From NCBI GenBank assembly GCA_913064925.1, contig CAJYBN010000068.1, positions 1-13,187 of the forward strand: a DNA stretch of 13,187 bases. The letters are read 5' to 3'. The stretch is from an uncultured Peptococcaceae bacterium (GTDB taxonomy: Bacteria > Bacillota > Desulfotomaculia > Desulfotomaculales > Desulfallaceae). Below, piece after piece: positions 1-6,303 of the stretch. The stretch's first letter is position 1. Each line of letters begins with the position of its first letter. The notes below the pieces were generated by a model. It had not been told where the DNA came from. It saw nothing but the letters and a program-made list of their open reading frames with translations, and did no database searches. Both the position numbers and the translations under genes were made by a program.

Positions 1-1
1 T

Positions 2-802
2 ATAGAAGTCATACGGCAAAGTTGTACTTACGGAATACCTATACAAGCATGTTCTCTGCCTACGGCAGGTGCAAATGCCCCCGTAACTATTCCCGGTGCT
101 GTGCTTATGGCTGGTGCGGAAGTTTTGGCGATGGTTATCATAGCGCAAATAATCGCACCGGGAACTCCTGTTATCGCAACTCCTCTTTTGTTTGCTATGG
201 ATATGATGAGTACTTATACTTTACAATCACCAATTGAAGTTACCATGGGAAGAATGGCAGCGATGCAGCTATTTACAGAAGGTTACGGGATTCCTGCCCA
301 TACTTATGGAGCAGGAACTGACAGTTTTCTTTTAGATGGACAGTCAATGATAGAAAGAACCTCTATTAGTCAGATGGTGGCTTTATCCGGTGCTGATATA
401 CTTGGCGGTGCCGGGCAAATTGAAGTTGCTAAAACTATAAGCCCTATACAACTAATTATTGACAATGACATTTTTGAAATGACAAAACGGTTGAAAGCCG
501 GCTTTGTAATTGACGATGAAATGCTTGGATGGAATGAAGTATTAGGTTTGACCGGAAGAGAAGCATTTATTGCTATGGAGCATACTTTTCGACATTATCG
601 AGATGTTTTTAGGCCAGCTATTTTTATCCGTGAATCAAGGCCGGCATGGGTGGAAAAAGGATCCAAGGATCTTATTGATAGGGCAAAAGACCTGTTTCAA
701 TCTTTCAAAAACAAGTATGAACCCGTTGATTTATCACCTGAAATATTAAAAGAGATGGATAAAATTATAAAAGAAGCGGACAACGAACTTGTGCACAAGT
801 AA
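2..802 (+). CDS. MttB-family (trimethylamine/betaine) methyltransferase, C-terminal part
   Basis: The frame is open from the window edge to a TAA at 800-802, giving 266 residues; the true start lies upstream. The family is about 470-495 residues long, so roughly the C-terminal half of a TIM-barrel methyltransferase is present. Recognisable stretches include PGTPVIATPLLFAMD, EGYGIPAHTYGAGTDS and LSGADILGGAGQIE. The family transfers a methyl group from a methylated amine to a cognate corrinoid protein in the cytoplasm. True trimethylamine enzymes carry pyrrolysine, encoded by an in-frame TAG, in this half of the protein. No TAG interrupts this frame, so it should belong to the non-pyrrolysine branch (glycine betaine MtgB, carnitine/butyrobetaine, proline betaine enzymes). 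Which substrate it uses cannot be told. The corrinoid protein gene follows 85 bp downstream, which supports the role. Confidence 0.88.
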   Translation: MEVIRQSCTYGIPIQACSLPTAGANAPVTIPGAVLMAGAEVLAMVIIAQIIAPGTPVIATPLLFAMDMMSTYTLQSPIEVTMGRMAAMQLFTEGYGIPAHTYGAGTDSFLLDGQSMIERTSISQMVALSGADILGGAGQIEVAKTISPIQLIIDNDIFEMTKRLKAGFVIDDEMLGWNEVLGLTGREAFIAMEHTFRHYRDVFRPAIFIRESRPAWVEKGSKDLIDRAKDLFQSFKNKYEPVDLSPEILKEMDKIIKEADNELVHK

Positions 803-887
803 ATTGAGAGGAATAGATAATTTTAAATTTACCGGGTTCTTATAGCCTTTTTAAAAGTTAAGTTATTTAAGGGGGTCTTATAATATA

Positions 888-1523
888 ATGAGTAAATTAA
901 ATAATTTGGCGGAAGCCGTATTTCAAGGAGATTTTACAGAGGTAAAAAATCTCACCCAGCAATTGGTTGATGATGGAGTGGATCCGCTAATAATAATCAA
1001 TGAGGGTTTAATCGGTGGGATGAACATTGTTGCGCCAAAATTCAAGGCAGGGGAAATGTTTGTACCTGAAGTAATGAAGTCCGCTAAAGCCATGCATATT
1101 GGTATGGAAGTGGTTAAACCATTGGTTGCCGAGTCTGATATTCCGTATGCTGGTAAAGTGGTCATAGGAACCGTTGCGGGAGATTTGCATGACATTGGTA
1201 AAAACTTGGTGATTATGATTTTGGAAAGTGGCGGCTTTAAAGTTATTGATTTAGGTGTGGATGTTCCACCTGAAGGTTTTGTTGAAGCCATTAAGAAACA
1301 TGAACCGCAAATTGTTGGAATGTCAGCATTGTTGACCACAACCATGATGGCTATGAAAGATACAATTAATGCTATAGAAAAAGCGGGACTCCGTAATAAG
1401 GTTAAGATTGTTGTCGGTGGTGCACCTATTTCTCAAGATTTTGCCAATGAAATCGGGGCTGACGGGTACGGTGCCGATGCAATGGCTGCCAAGGAGATAT
1501 GTTCTAAATTGTTATCTAGATAA
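888..1523 (+). CDS. Methyltransferase corrinoid (B12-binding) protein, MtgC/MttC-like
   Basis: A 211-residue protein of the usual length for one-carbon corrinoid proteins. Residues 1-85 form the helical cap domain (B12-binding 2). Residues 90-211 are the Rossmann-like cobalamin domain with the signature D99-L-H101-D-I-G104; H101 is the predicted lower axial ligand to cobalt. Further cobalamin-fold stretches are GMSALLTTT, VVGGAPIS and GADGYGADA. The start is ATG with AAGGGGG at 869-875 upstream. It would accept the methyl group from the MttB-family protein and hand it to the methyltransferase encoded at 1654-2460. No reductive activator (RamA type) gene is in the window. The gene is AT-rich like its two neighbours. 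The last four codons, TTA TCT AGA TAA, are part of a tandem palindrome described separately. Confidence 0.93.
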   Translation: MSKLNNLAEAVFQGDFTEVKNLTQQLVDDGVDPLIIINEGLIGGMNIVAPKFKAGEMFVPEVMKSAKAMHIGMEVVKPLVAESDIPYAGKVVIGTVAGDLHDIGKNLVIMILESGGFKVIDLGVDVPPEGFVEAIKKHEPQIVGMSALLTTTMMAMKDTINAIEKAGLRNKVKIVVGGAPISQDFANEIGADGYGADAMAAKEICSKLLSR

Positions 1524-1535
1524 TTATCTAGATAA
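1512..1535. repeat. Tandem 12-bp perfect palindrome over the corrinoid gene stop codon
   Basis: TTATCTAGATAA occurs twice head to tail, at 1512-1523 and 1524-1535. Each unit is a perfect palindrome, so the 24 bp together are also one. The first copy encodes the last residues L-S-R and the stop; the second repeats the same codons just after. An A/T tract with TTTTTT at 1540-1545 follows, so RNA from here could form an AT-rich hairpin followed by U residues, a weak terminator or processing signal between the corrinoid gene and the downstream methyltransferase gene. Confidence 0.8.
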
Positions 1536-1653
1536 AATATTTTTTGTCTTTTAACTTGTCATGGTCAGGAAACAATAACTCTAAGATCTTGGGTAATTTT
1601 ACAGCAAAAGGACGTTGTTTAATAGCCATTATTAAGCGGGAGGAAATTATGTA

Positions 1654-2460
1654 ATGTTAATAATAGGTGAATTAATAAATACCAGTCGCAAAGTGATAAA
1701 TGAGGCAGTAGATAGTAAAGATGAGGATTACATTAAAAATGTTGCTTTGGAGCAAGTAAAAGCCGGTGCTGATTATATAGATATTAATTGTGGCACCAAG
1801 GTGCATAACGAAGTAGAAACAATGGAATGGCTTGTTGACACCGTTCAAAATGCCGTGCAGGTTCCATTATGTATAGATAGTCCTAATCCCAAAGTCCTTG
1901 AGGCAGGGTTGGCGCTTTGTAAATATGGTCAGCCAATGATTAATTCAATAACAGGTGAGAAAAACAGGGTTAATAATATTTTACCATTAGTAGTAAAATA
2001 TAAAGCTAAAGTTATTGCACTTTGTATGGATGATGCAGGTATGCCGGAAAAAGCAGAGGATAGATTGCGTGTAGCAAAAAATCTTCATGCCAAGCTCACA
2101 GAAGCAGGGGTTTCAGAAAATGACATTTATTTTGATCCACTTATAAAGCCTATTAGCAGCGTAGATAGTGCGGGGTTGGAAGTATTGGAAGCCATAAAAA
2201 TTATTAAGCAAAAATATCCCAATGTACACTTGGTGTGTGGCATAAGTAATGTATCTTACGGGTTGCCCAATCGTAAAATATTAAATCGATTGTTTACTGT
2301 TCAAACTATGACTATGGGTATGGACAGCTATATTTTGGATCCCATGGACAAAGGGATGATGGGTATTATTTACGCATCAAGAGCGCTGCTGGGACAGGAT
2401 CCTTATTGTACAGATTACATCAATGCCTACAGAAAAGGTTTATATGAAGAAATAAATTAA
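1654..2460 (+). CDS. Methyltetrahydrofolate:corrinoid methyltransferase, MtgA/AcsE-like
   Basis: A 268-residue pterin-binding TIM barrel, matching the roughly 262-270 residue length of AcsE and MtgA. It begins MLIIGELIN, close to the N terminus of Moorella AcsE as I recall it. D75 in LCIDS, N97 in MINS, D161 in YFDP and N199 in GISNVS sit where AcsE has its pterin-binding residues. In AcsE the equivalent of N199 binds the methyltetrahydrofolate. In this gene order the likely direction is methyl-corrinoid to tetrahydrofolate (MtgA type), feeding methyl groups into the Wood-Ljungdahl pathway; the chemistry is reversible. The start is ATG at 1654 behind GGGAGG (1638-1643). A second ATG at 1649 is followed at once by TAA, giving a start-stop pair that overlaps the real start. 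The gap of 130 bp to the corrinoid gene is unusually long for one operon. Confidence 0.88.
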   Translation: MLIIGELINTSRKVINEAVDSKDEDYIKNVALEQVKAGADYIDINCGTKVHNEVETMEWLVDTVQNAVQVPLCIDSPNPKVLEAGLALCKYGQPMINSITGEKNRVNNILPLVVKYKAKVIALCMDDAGMPEKAEDRLRVAKNLHAKLTEAGVSENDIYFDPLIKPISSVDSAGLEVLEAIKIIKQKYPNVHLVCGISNVSYGLPNRKILNRLFTVQTMTMGMDSYILDPMDKGMMGIIYASRALLGQDPYCTDYINAYRKGLYEEIN

Positions 2461-2562
2461 GTTAGCTTTATTTATAATATTGTTCAATGACCATTGGTAT
2501 ATTGAATTTATATTGTGCGGCGATGCGCCTGTCAATTGCTTAAATATATTTTTCCAAGAATT
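2461..2562. other. Convergent intergenic stretch with small palindromes
   Basis: This AT-rich stretch lies between the end of the methyltransferase gene and the hairpin repeat. It holds CAATG-AC-CATTG at 2485-2496, nested in TTCAAT (2483-2488) and ATTGAA (2501-2506), and a perfect 14-bp palindrome CCAAGAATTCTTGG at 2554-2567 that runs into the repeat. There is no open frame with a ribosome site. The palindromes could end transcription from the plus strand, but no clear U-run follows either. Confidence 0.4.
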
Positions 2563-2614
2563 CTTGGTAAAGCGAAGGAGCGAAAACGGAAGGCGCGCGC
2601 AGGATGCGCGCGCC
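2563..2614. repeat. Dispersed hairpin repeat, copy 1
   Basis: These 52 bp match 6212-6263 at 44 of 52 positions without gaps; all eight differences are transitions. The order on the plus strand is a purine-rich segment (GGTAAAGCGAAGGAGCGAAAA), then a GC-only hairpin. The hairpin arms are GGCGCGCGC (2592-2600) and GCGCGCGCC (2606-2614) with loop AGGAT. It sits between convergent genes, just past the feoB stop. A more distant relative lies in inverse orientation near 7912-7960. Confidence 0.85.
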
Positions 2615-2616
2615 TT
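2581..2616 (-). terminator. Probable intrinsic terminator of the feo operon
   Basis: Read on the minus strand 10 bases past the feoB stop codon, an 11-bp perfect stem (AAGGCGCGCGC pairing with GCGCGCGCCTT, 2590-2616, loop ATCCT) is followed by CCGTTTTCG. The T tract is short and interrupted, so this is a probable rather than certain rho-independent terminator. It is formed by repeat copy 1. Confidence 0.55.
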
Positions 2617-2625
2617 AAACATGGC

Positions 2626-4680
2626 TTAGCCGAGTCCGGCTAGTTTGCCTGCTTGGTAGACCAGGACAGCCATCAACCAGCCAAGTACTAGACTGTAACC
2701 TATGGCAAAAGCTGTCCAACCCCAGGAATTGGTTTCCCTTTTAATTGCTCCGATGGTAGCAATGCAAGGAATATAGATTAAGGTCATCACCATGAAAGCA
2801 TAGGCAGTCAACGGCGTCCAGTGCTGGGCGATCACCCCGGTCAATCGAGTTTCTTCTACTCCGTAAATTACGCCCAGAGTGCCGACTACCACTTCTTTAG
2901 CCAGAATACCGAACACCAGGGCAACTGCTGCCTCCCAGGTACCGAAACCGGCAGGTTGAAAGATAGGCGCCATCAAGCTTCCAATCCGGCCCAGAATGCT
3001 CTCCTGGCTAGCGTATTCGACACCTACCGGCAAGTTTGATAACACCCAGATAAGGACCACTACGGCGAAAATAATGGTTCCAGCCTTGCGGATAAAGGAA
3101 CTGCCTCTCTCCCACATGTGGATTAAGGTGCTTTTCAGGGTAGGTATCCGATATGGGGGAAGCTCCATGACGAAGTGAGACGTCTCCCCTTTAAATAAGA
3201 ACCGCTTGAAGACTACTCCCACCAGGATGGCCAGCACTAATCCCAAAAGGTAAAGGGAGAAGATTACCAACCCCTGACGGGCACTGAAGAATGCTCCCGT
3301 AAACAGGACGTAGACAGGTAACCGAGCGGTGCAGGACATCAGCGGGTTAATCAAAATGGTAATTAGCCGGTCACGCTTGTTTTCCAGTGTCCGGGTGGCC
3401 ATGATAGCCGGAACGTTACAACCGAAGCCAATCAGGAGGGGTATGAAAGATTTTCCGTGTAGACCCAGGGAGTGCATGAACCGGTCCATGATATACGCTG
3501 CTCGAGCCATGTACCCGCTATCCTCCAAAAGTGAGATAGCAAAGAATAGCAGGAAGATATTCGGGATAAATACCAGGACAGAACCCACGCCGCCAATAAT
3601 ACCGTCAACTATCAATGACCTGAAAAGCTCGGGTGTACCGGCACTCGCCAGCCACGTTCCCGTCACTCCACCGAACCACGCAAAGAAGCTTTCAATCCAA
3701 CCGATCAGGGGATTGCCCACCTTAAAGGTAAACTGGAATACCGCCCACATGGCCAACAGGAAGATGGGGATTCCCAGATAGCGGTTGGTGACGATGCGGT
3801 CGATTTTATCGGATGTTGACAACCGGTCTTCGGACGTTTGCCGCCGCGTAACTACCTCTTTAGCTAGACCACCGATGAAGCCGTAGCGGCGGTCGGCGAT
3901 TAAGGATTCAATATCTTCTCCCCAAACACTCTCCAACCGCTTGACGGCCTCATTGCGCCTGGTCAGCAGCCGGTCCAGGTTGCAATGCTTTTCAATTTCT
4001 TTCAGGACACTCTCATCGCCCTCCAGCATCTTTACCGCTAGCCACCGGGGAGTAAACTTTTCCGCCAATTTCGGGTTGGACAGGATATCTTGCTCTATAG
4101 CAGCCAGTTCGGCTTCCATTTCATTGCCGTAGTTGATTTTCAGCGGCTTCCGGTTTTTTGTCTTCGCTGCCTGTAAGGCTCGGGTTACCAGTTCCTTTAT
4201 CCCCTGGTTACGGGTGGCTACCGTAGGGACAACTGGCACACGCAACAATTCCGAGAGTTTAGCTACGTCAATATCCATTTGCCTGGCTTTCAATTCATCA
4301 TACATGTTGAGGGCTATGACCACGTTGGTACCCATTTCTAAAAGCTGTGTCGTTAGGTACAGGTTGCGTTCCAGGTTGGTAGCATCCACAATGTTGATTA
4401 CCACGTCGGGTTGCTCAAACAGAATGTAATCGCGAGCGACCGCTTCGTCTTCCGAATAAGCGCCGAGGCTATATGTTCCGGGTAGGTCCACCACCCGAAT
4501 TACCTTTCCCTCAGAGACAAACTGTCCTTCCTTTTTTTCTACCGTTACACCGGGCCAGTTGCCTACGTGCTGGCGAGCTCCCGTTAAGTTGTTAAAAATG
4601 GTGGTCTTCCCTGAATTGGGGTTACCAGCTAGGGCCACCACAACTTGCGCTTCATTTCTAATGACTTGCGCTGCTTCCAT
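2626..4680 (-). CDS. feoB: FeoB ferrous iron transporter
   Basis: A 684-residue inner-membrane Fe(II) importer. The N-terminal G domain is complete: G1 GNPNSGKT at 19-26, G3 DLPG at 65-68 and G4 NMYD at 125-128. A helical spacer (about 180-270) follows, then a polytopic membrane region from about 300. The two gate regions are visible: GCNVPA at 420-425, followed by RTLENKRDR, and PCIATIGAIKRE at 638-649. Both contain the conserved cysteines implicated in iron passage. The length is normal for short FeoB proteins, with no fused FeoC domain and no separate feoC gene nearby. The start is ATG with AGGAG 12 bases upstream. It is the last gene of a feoA-feoA-feoB operon, 57 bp after the second feoA, and ends at a hairpin terminator. 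Confidence 0.97.
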   Translation of the reverse strand: MEAAQVIRNEAQVVVALAGNPNSGKTTIFNNLTGARQHVGNWPGVTVEKKEGQFVSEGKVIRVVDLPGTYSLGAYSEDEAVARDYILFEQPDVVINIVDATNLERNLYLTTQLLEMGTNVVIALNMYDELKARQMDIDVAKLSELLRVPVVPTVATRNQGIKELVTRALQAAKTKNRKPLKINYGNEMEAELAAIEQDILSNPKLAEKFTPRWLAVKMLEGDESVLKEIEKHCNLDRLLTRRNEAVKRLESVWGEDIESLIADRRYGFIGGLAKEVVTRRQTSEDRLSTSDKIDRIVTNRYLGIPIFLLAMWAVFQFTFKVGNPLIGWIESFFAWFGGVTGTWLASAGTPELFRSLIVDGIIGGVGSVLVFIPNIFLLFFAISLLEDSGYMARAAYIMDRFMHSLGLHGKSFIPLLIGFGCNVPAIMATRTLENKRDRLITILINPLMSCTARLPVYVLFTGAFFSARQGLVIFSLYLLGLVLAILVGVVFKRFLFKGETSHFVMELPPYRIPTLKSTLIHMWERGSSFIRKAGTIIFAVVVLIWVLSNLPVGVEYASQESILGRIGSLMAPIFQPAGFGTWEAAVALVFGILAKEVVVGTLGVIYGVEETRLTGVIAQHWTPLTAYAFMVMTLIYIPCIATIGAIKRETNSWGWTAFAIGYSLVLGWLMAVLVYQAGKLAGLG

Positions 4681-4737
4681 ACAGAATCCACTCCTAAAAA
4701 TTAGTTAAGCCTAGCGCTTGGAGTAAAAAATGCGTAG

Positions 4738-4977
4738 TTAATTTACTTCTTCCACCATAATTTTTAGGGCCATTCCACGACCGATGGCTATTCGTCCCTC
4801 TCCGGTGGAAACAATCAGCGGACCACCCGTATCGTTTTTGACAACTCTAATTCTCGTACCGCGAACAAGACCCATTTCCGTTAGCCGCTGGCGTAAATTC
4901 CCACCATCTTTAAAACTCTTAATAACGGCATCGCGCCCGGCCTGGAGAAAACCGAGGGGCAAAACACTACCGCCCAT
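4738..4977 (-). CDS. feoA: FeoA-family protein (second copy)
   Basis: A small SH3-like beta-barrel protein, 79 residues from the preferred start, thought to interact with FeoB and support Fe(II) uptake. Visible family features are LPLGFLQAG near the start, GGNLRQRLTEMGLVRGTRIRV in the centre, where RLTEMG-x-x-x-GT is the FeoA hallmark, and GRIAIGRGMALKIMV at the end. A longer frame opens at 5004, but that start has no ribosome site and overlaps the upstream gene. The ATG at 4977 begins four bases after the upstream stop, with GGAGG 12 bases ahead, and gives the usual FeoA length. It shares low identity with the other FeoA here, so the two are diverged paralogues rather than a recent duplication. 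Confidence 0.88.
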   Translation of the reverse strand: MGGSVLPLGFLQAGRDAVIKSFKDGGNLRQRLTEMGLVRGTRIRVVKNDTGGPLIVSTGEGRIAIGRGMALKIMVEEVN

Positions 4978-4981
4978 ATAG

Positions 4982-5224
4982 CTACAGCACCTCCACAAAC
5001 ACACCAGCCGCCTCTTCTTTCCTAAGACTTAGGCGATACCCCTTCACCAATATCTCCATGGGGTCACCCAGCGGGGCAACACCTTTTACGCTGATTTCTG
5101 TTCCCGGCGTAACACCCATTTCCAGGATACGACGGCGAACAGGGCCTTTTGCTGTAATGCGAATCACTTTACCTTGTTCTCCTGTTTGCAACTCGCTGAG
5201 CGCCTTGGTATTAGCTGACTTCAT
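4982..5224 (-). CDS. feoA: FeoA-family protein (first copy)
   Basis: An 80-residue FeoA: the barrel starts at LSELQTGEQGKVIRI, carries the hallmark RRRILEMGVTPGTEI at about 30-44, and ends with GYRLSLRKEEAAGVFVEV. It is a cytosolic partner of FeoB. It is the promoter-proximal gene of the operon; GGGAGG lies nine bases upstream of the ATG. The 5' region carries a good sigma-A promoter and a Fur box, so expression should rise when iron is low. The next feoA starts four bases after its stop, implying translational coupling. Two FeoA proteins with one FeoB is a common arrangement in this group of Firmicutes. Confidence 0.93.
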   Translation of the reverse strand: MKSANTKALSELQTGEQGKVIRITAKGPVRRRILEMGVTPGTEISVKGVAPLGDPMEILVKGYRLSLRKEEAAGVFVEVL

Positions 5225-5330
5225 TATTTTTTCCTCCCTTTTTTCCTCATCCCATAGGGCTTTCTGCGGAAACCCGGCCTCGAGTAAATATCAACGCCAG
5301 CTTAATATTTTTGGTCCAAAAGAAAGCGGC

Positions 5331-5349
5331 TATAATGAAACTCATTCTC
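5331..5349 (-). promoter_or_regulatory. Fur box upstream of feoA
   Basis: The plus-strand 19-mer starting at 5331 agrees with the classical Fur box GATAATGATAATCATTATC at 15 of 19 positions. It lies just downstream of the predicted transcription start of the feo operon, where a bound iron-loaded Fur dimer would block transcription. The Fur gene itself is not in the window. Confidence 0.75.
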
Positions 5350-5362
5350 ATTTGTCACTTAT

Positions 5363-5391
5363 AAGATATCTCAACGTTACCTTTTAGTCAA
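5363..5391 (-). promoter_or_regulatory. Sigma-A-type promoter of the feo operon
   Basis: On the minus strand, TTGACT (5386-5391, 5/6 of consensus) is separated by 17 bp from TATCTT (5363-5368, 4/6 of consensus). The start point would fall near 5356, between the -10 and the Fur box. The spacing, strand and nearby Fur box support it; the untranslated leader would be about 130 bases. Confidence 0.6.
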
Positions 5392-5626
5392 TAGGCAGGA
5401 CTTTTTTTAGAGGAAACAGGTTGTTTCAACGGCTCCGTTCCGTATGCATAGCCGCGGCTGGTGCTAGTTGCCGCAGGCCCGGCTTTTAGGCGTTATTTTT
5501 CTACGGGCATAGGGAGATACGGGCAGGAAAAAGGCCGTTGCGGCATAATTTATATTTATACAGTAATGCGGCGGCAAAAATGCGTTTTTGTTATACGTTA
5601 CTAGCTCGGTACCGGGAGGTGATGAT
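5392..5626. other. Divergent intergenic region between feo operon and cupin gene
   Basis: No gene is seen in these 235 bp. Small inverted repeats are present: GAAACA/TGTTTC (5413-5427, 3-base loop), AACGG/CCGTT (5428-5439) and CAAAAA/TTTTTG (5575-5590). The heptamer ACGGGCA occurs twice in the middle. An A/T block around 5544-5562 ahead of the cupin gene is the likely site of its promoter, but no convincing -35/-10 pair is visible. Confidence 0.4.
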
Positions 5627-5956
5627 GTGTTTGCCCCGAAAAGCGAGTATGGTTACGTGCCCGTGGTGGACGGTATCAAGAGAAAAACCCTGGTTTTCGG
5701 CGACAAAACTTTGATGACGGAATTTTTGCTGGCAAAAGGGAAGACTCTGCCCGCCCACAAGCACCCCGAAGAGCAGACGGGCTACCTGGTGGCGGGGAAA
5801 ATGATTCTTTACATCGGCGGCGAAAAATTCACGGTGCGTCCCGGAGACAGCTGGGTAATCCCCGGCGGCGTGGAGCACCGGGCGGAGATTCTGGAGGACT
5901 CCGTTGCGGTAGAGGTGTTTGCCCCCGTAAGGGAGGACTACTTGCCCGCGCGTTGA
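5627..5956 (+). CDS. Small single-domain cupin protein
   Basis: A 109-residue, one-domain cupin. Motif 1 is HKHPEEQTGYLVAG, giving H-x-H followed by Glu; motif 2 is GDSWVIPGGVEHRAE, containing P-x-G-x-x-H. The two His of motif 1, the Glu and the His of motif 2 would bind one metal ion. Function within the cupin superfamily cannot be assigned; many such proteins bind metals or small ligands or act as sugar or keto-acid isomerases. The frame could be extended to a TTG at 5588, but that start has no ribosome site. GGGAGG at 5614-5619 lies seven bases before an in-frame GTG at 5627, so that start is chosen. Two ATGs at 5622 and 5625 are out of frame. It lies beside the iron operon, but divergent from it, so a link to iron is only a guess. 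The stop codon lies in the loop of a GC hairpin. Confidence 0.85.
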   Translation: MFAPKSEYGYVPVVDGIKRKTLVFGDKTLMTEFLLAKGKTLPAHKHPEEQTGYLVAGKMILYIGGEKFTVRPGDSWVIPGGVEHRAEILEDSVAVEVFAPVREDYLPAR

Positions 5957-5965
5957 CGCGCGGGC
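5944..5965 (+). other. GC hairpin with the cupin stop codon in its loop
   Basis: GCCCGCGCG (5944-5952) and CGCGCGGGC (5957-5965) form a perfect 9-bp stem around the loop TTGA, whose TGA is the cupin stop codon. G-U pairs could extend the stem outward. No T run follows on either strand, so it is not a typical terminator. It may stabilise the mRNA 3' end or affect termination of translation. Confidence 0.65.
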
Positions 5966-6068
5966 GGGGGGGAAAGAGCTTGTTTACGTGAAATGTTGCG
6001 GCGGTGGATAGGAGCGGTGAAGAAAAAATAACCCGGTTGTGTCATAACACCGGTGGGGGGAGGATAAG

Positions 6069-6197
6069 TTGAACGTAACGGGTTTGGTGCAGTTTAAGTG
6101 CCGGGATTGCGGCTTGACATTTTGGGCCAGGGAGGAAGACGAGCCCAGGTTTTGCCCGTTTTGCGCCATGGCTTTAATAGAAAAAGTTAACAGTTAA
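6069..6197 (+). CDS. 42-residue zinc-ribbon protein
   Basis: A short frame starting at TTG, preceded five bases earlier by a strong GGGGGGAGG ribosome site. The 42-residue product has two CxxC pairs: FKCRDCG at about 10-15 and FCPFCAM at about 28-34, separated by 14 residues. This is the pattern of a four-cysteine zinc ribbon (zinc-beta-ribbon or rubredoxin-like fold). Codon choice fits a real gene and the protein ends cleanly with TAA. Proteins of this kind often bind RNA, DNA or a larger partner; no function can be stated. It follows the cupin on the same strand after 112 bp, so the two may share a transcript. It is easily missed because of its size and TTG start. Confidence 0.75.
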   Translation: MNVTGLVQFKCRDCGLTFWAREEDEPRFCPFCAMALIEKVNS

Positions 6198-6211
6198 AAC
6201 AAGTAACAACT

Positions 6212-6263
6212 TTTGGTGAAGTGAAGGAACGAAAACGAAAAGCGCGCGCAGGACGCGCGCACC
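6212..6263. repeat. Dispersed hairpin repeat, copy 2
   Basis: This is the partner of 2563-2614: 44/52 identical, ungapped, with transitions only. The hairpin survives in a shifted register: GCGCGCG (6242-6248) pairs with CGCGCGC (6254-6260), loop CAGGA. Like copy 1 it lies between convergent genes, past the end of the zinc-ribbon gene and of the carboxylase operon. Confidence 0.85.
6231..6260 (-). terminator. Probable intrinsic terminator of the carboxylase operon
   Basis: On the minus strand, 43 bases past the last carboxyltransferase gene, the perfect 7-bp stem GCGCGCG/CGCGCGC (loop TCCTG) is followed directly by TTTTCGTTTTCG. A GC-only stem with a T-rich tail is a plausible rho-independent terminator, better than the one formed by copy 1. 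Confidence 0.6.
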
Positions 6264-6303
6264 GGTCCAAACCCGCGGGGGATCATGCAAAAATAATGCG
6301 CAT

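Noticed and set aside
4978..5004. N-terminal extension of the second FeoA to an ATG at 5004
   Set aside because: It overlaps the upstream feoA, has no ribosome site, and adds MCLWRCCSY residues not seen in FeoA proteins.
5588..5626. N-terminal extension of the cupin to a TTG at 5588
   Set aside because: The added codons encode the ribosome site itself (GGGAGG at 5614-5619), which clearly serves the GTG at 5627.
5944..5965. The hairpin at the cupin stop as another copy of the dispersed repeat
   Set aside because: Only the GC character is shared; the flanking purine segment and tail of the repeat family are absent.
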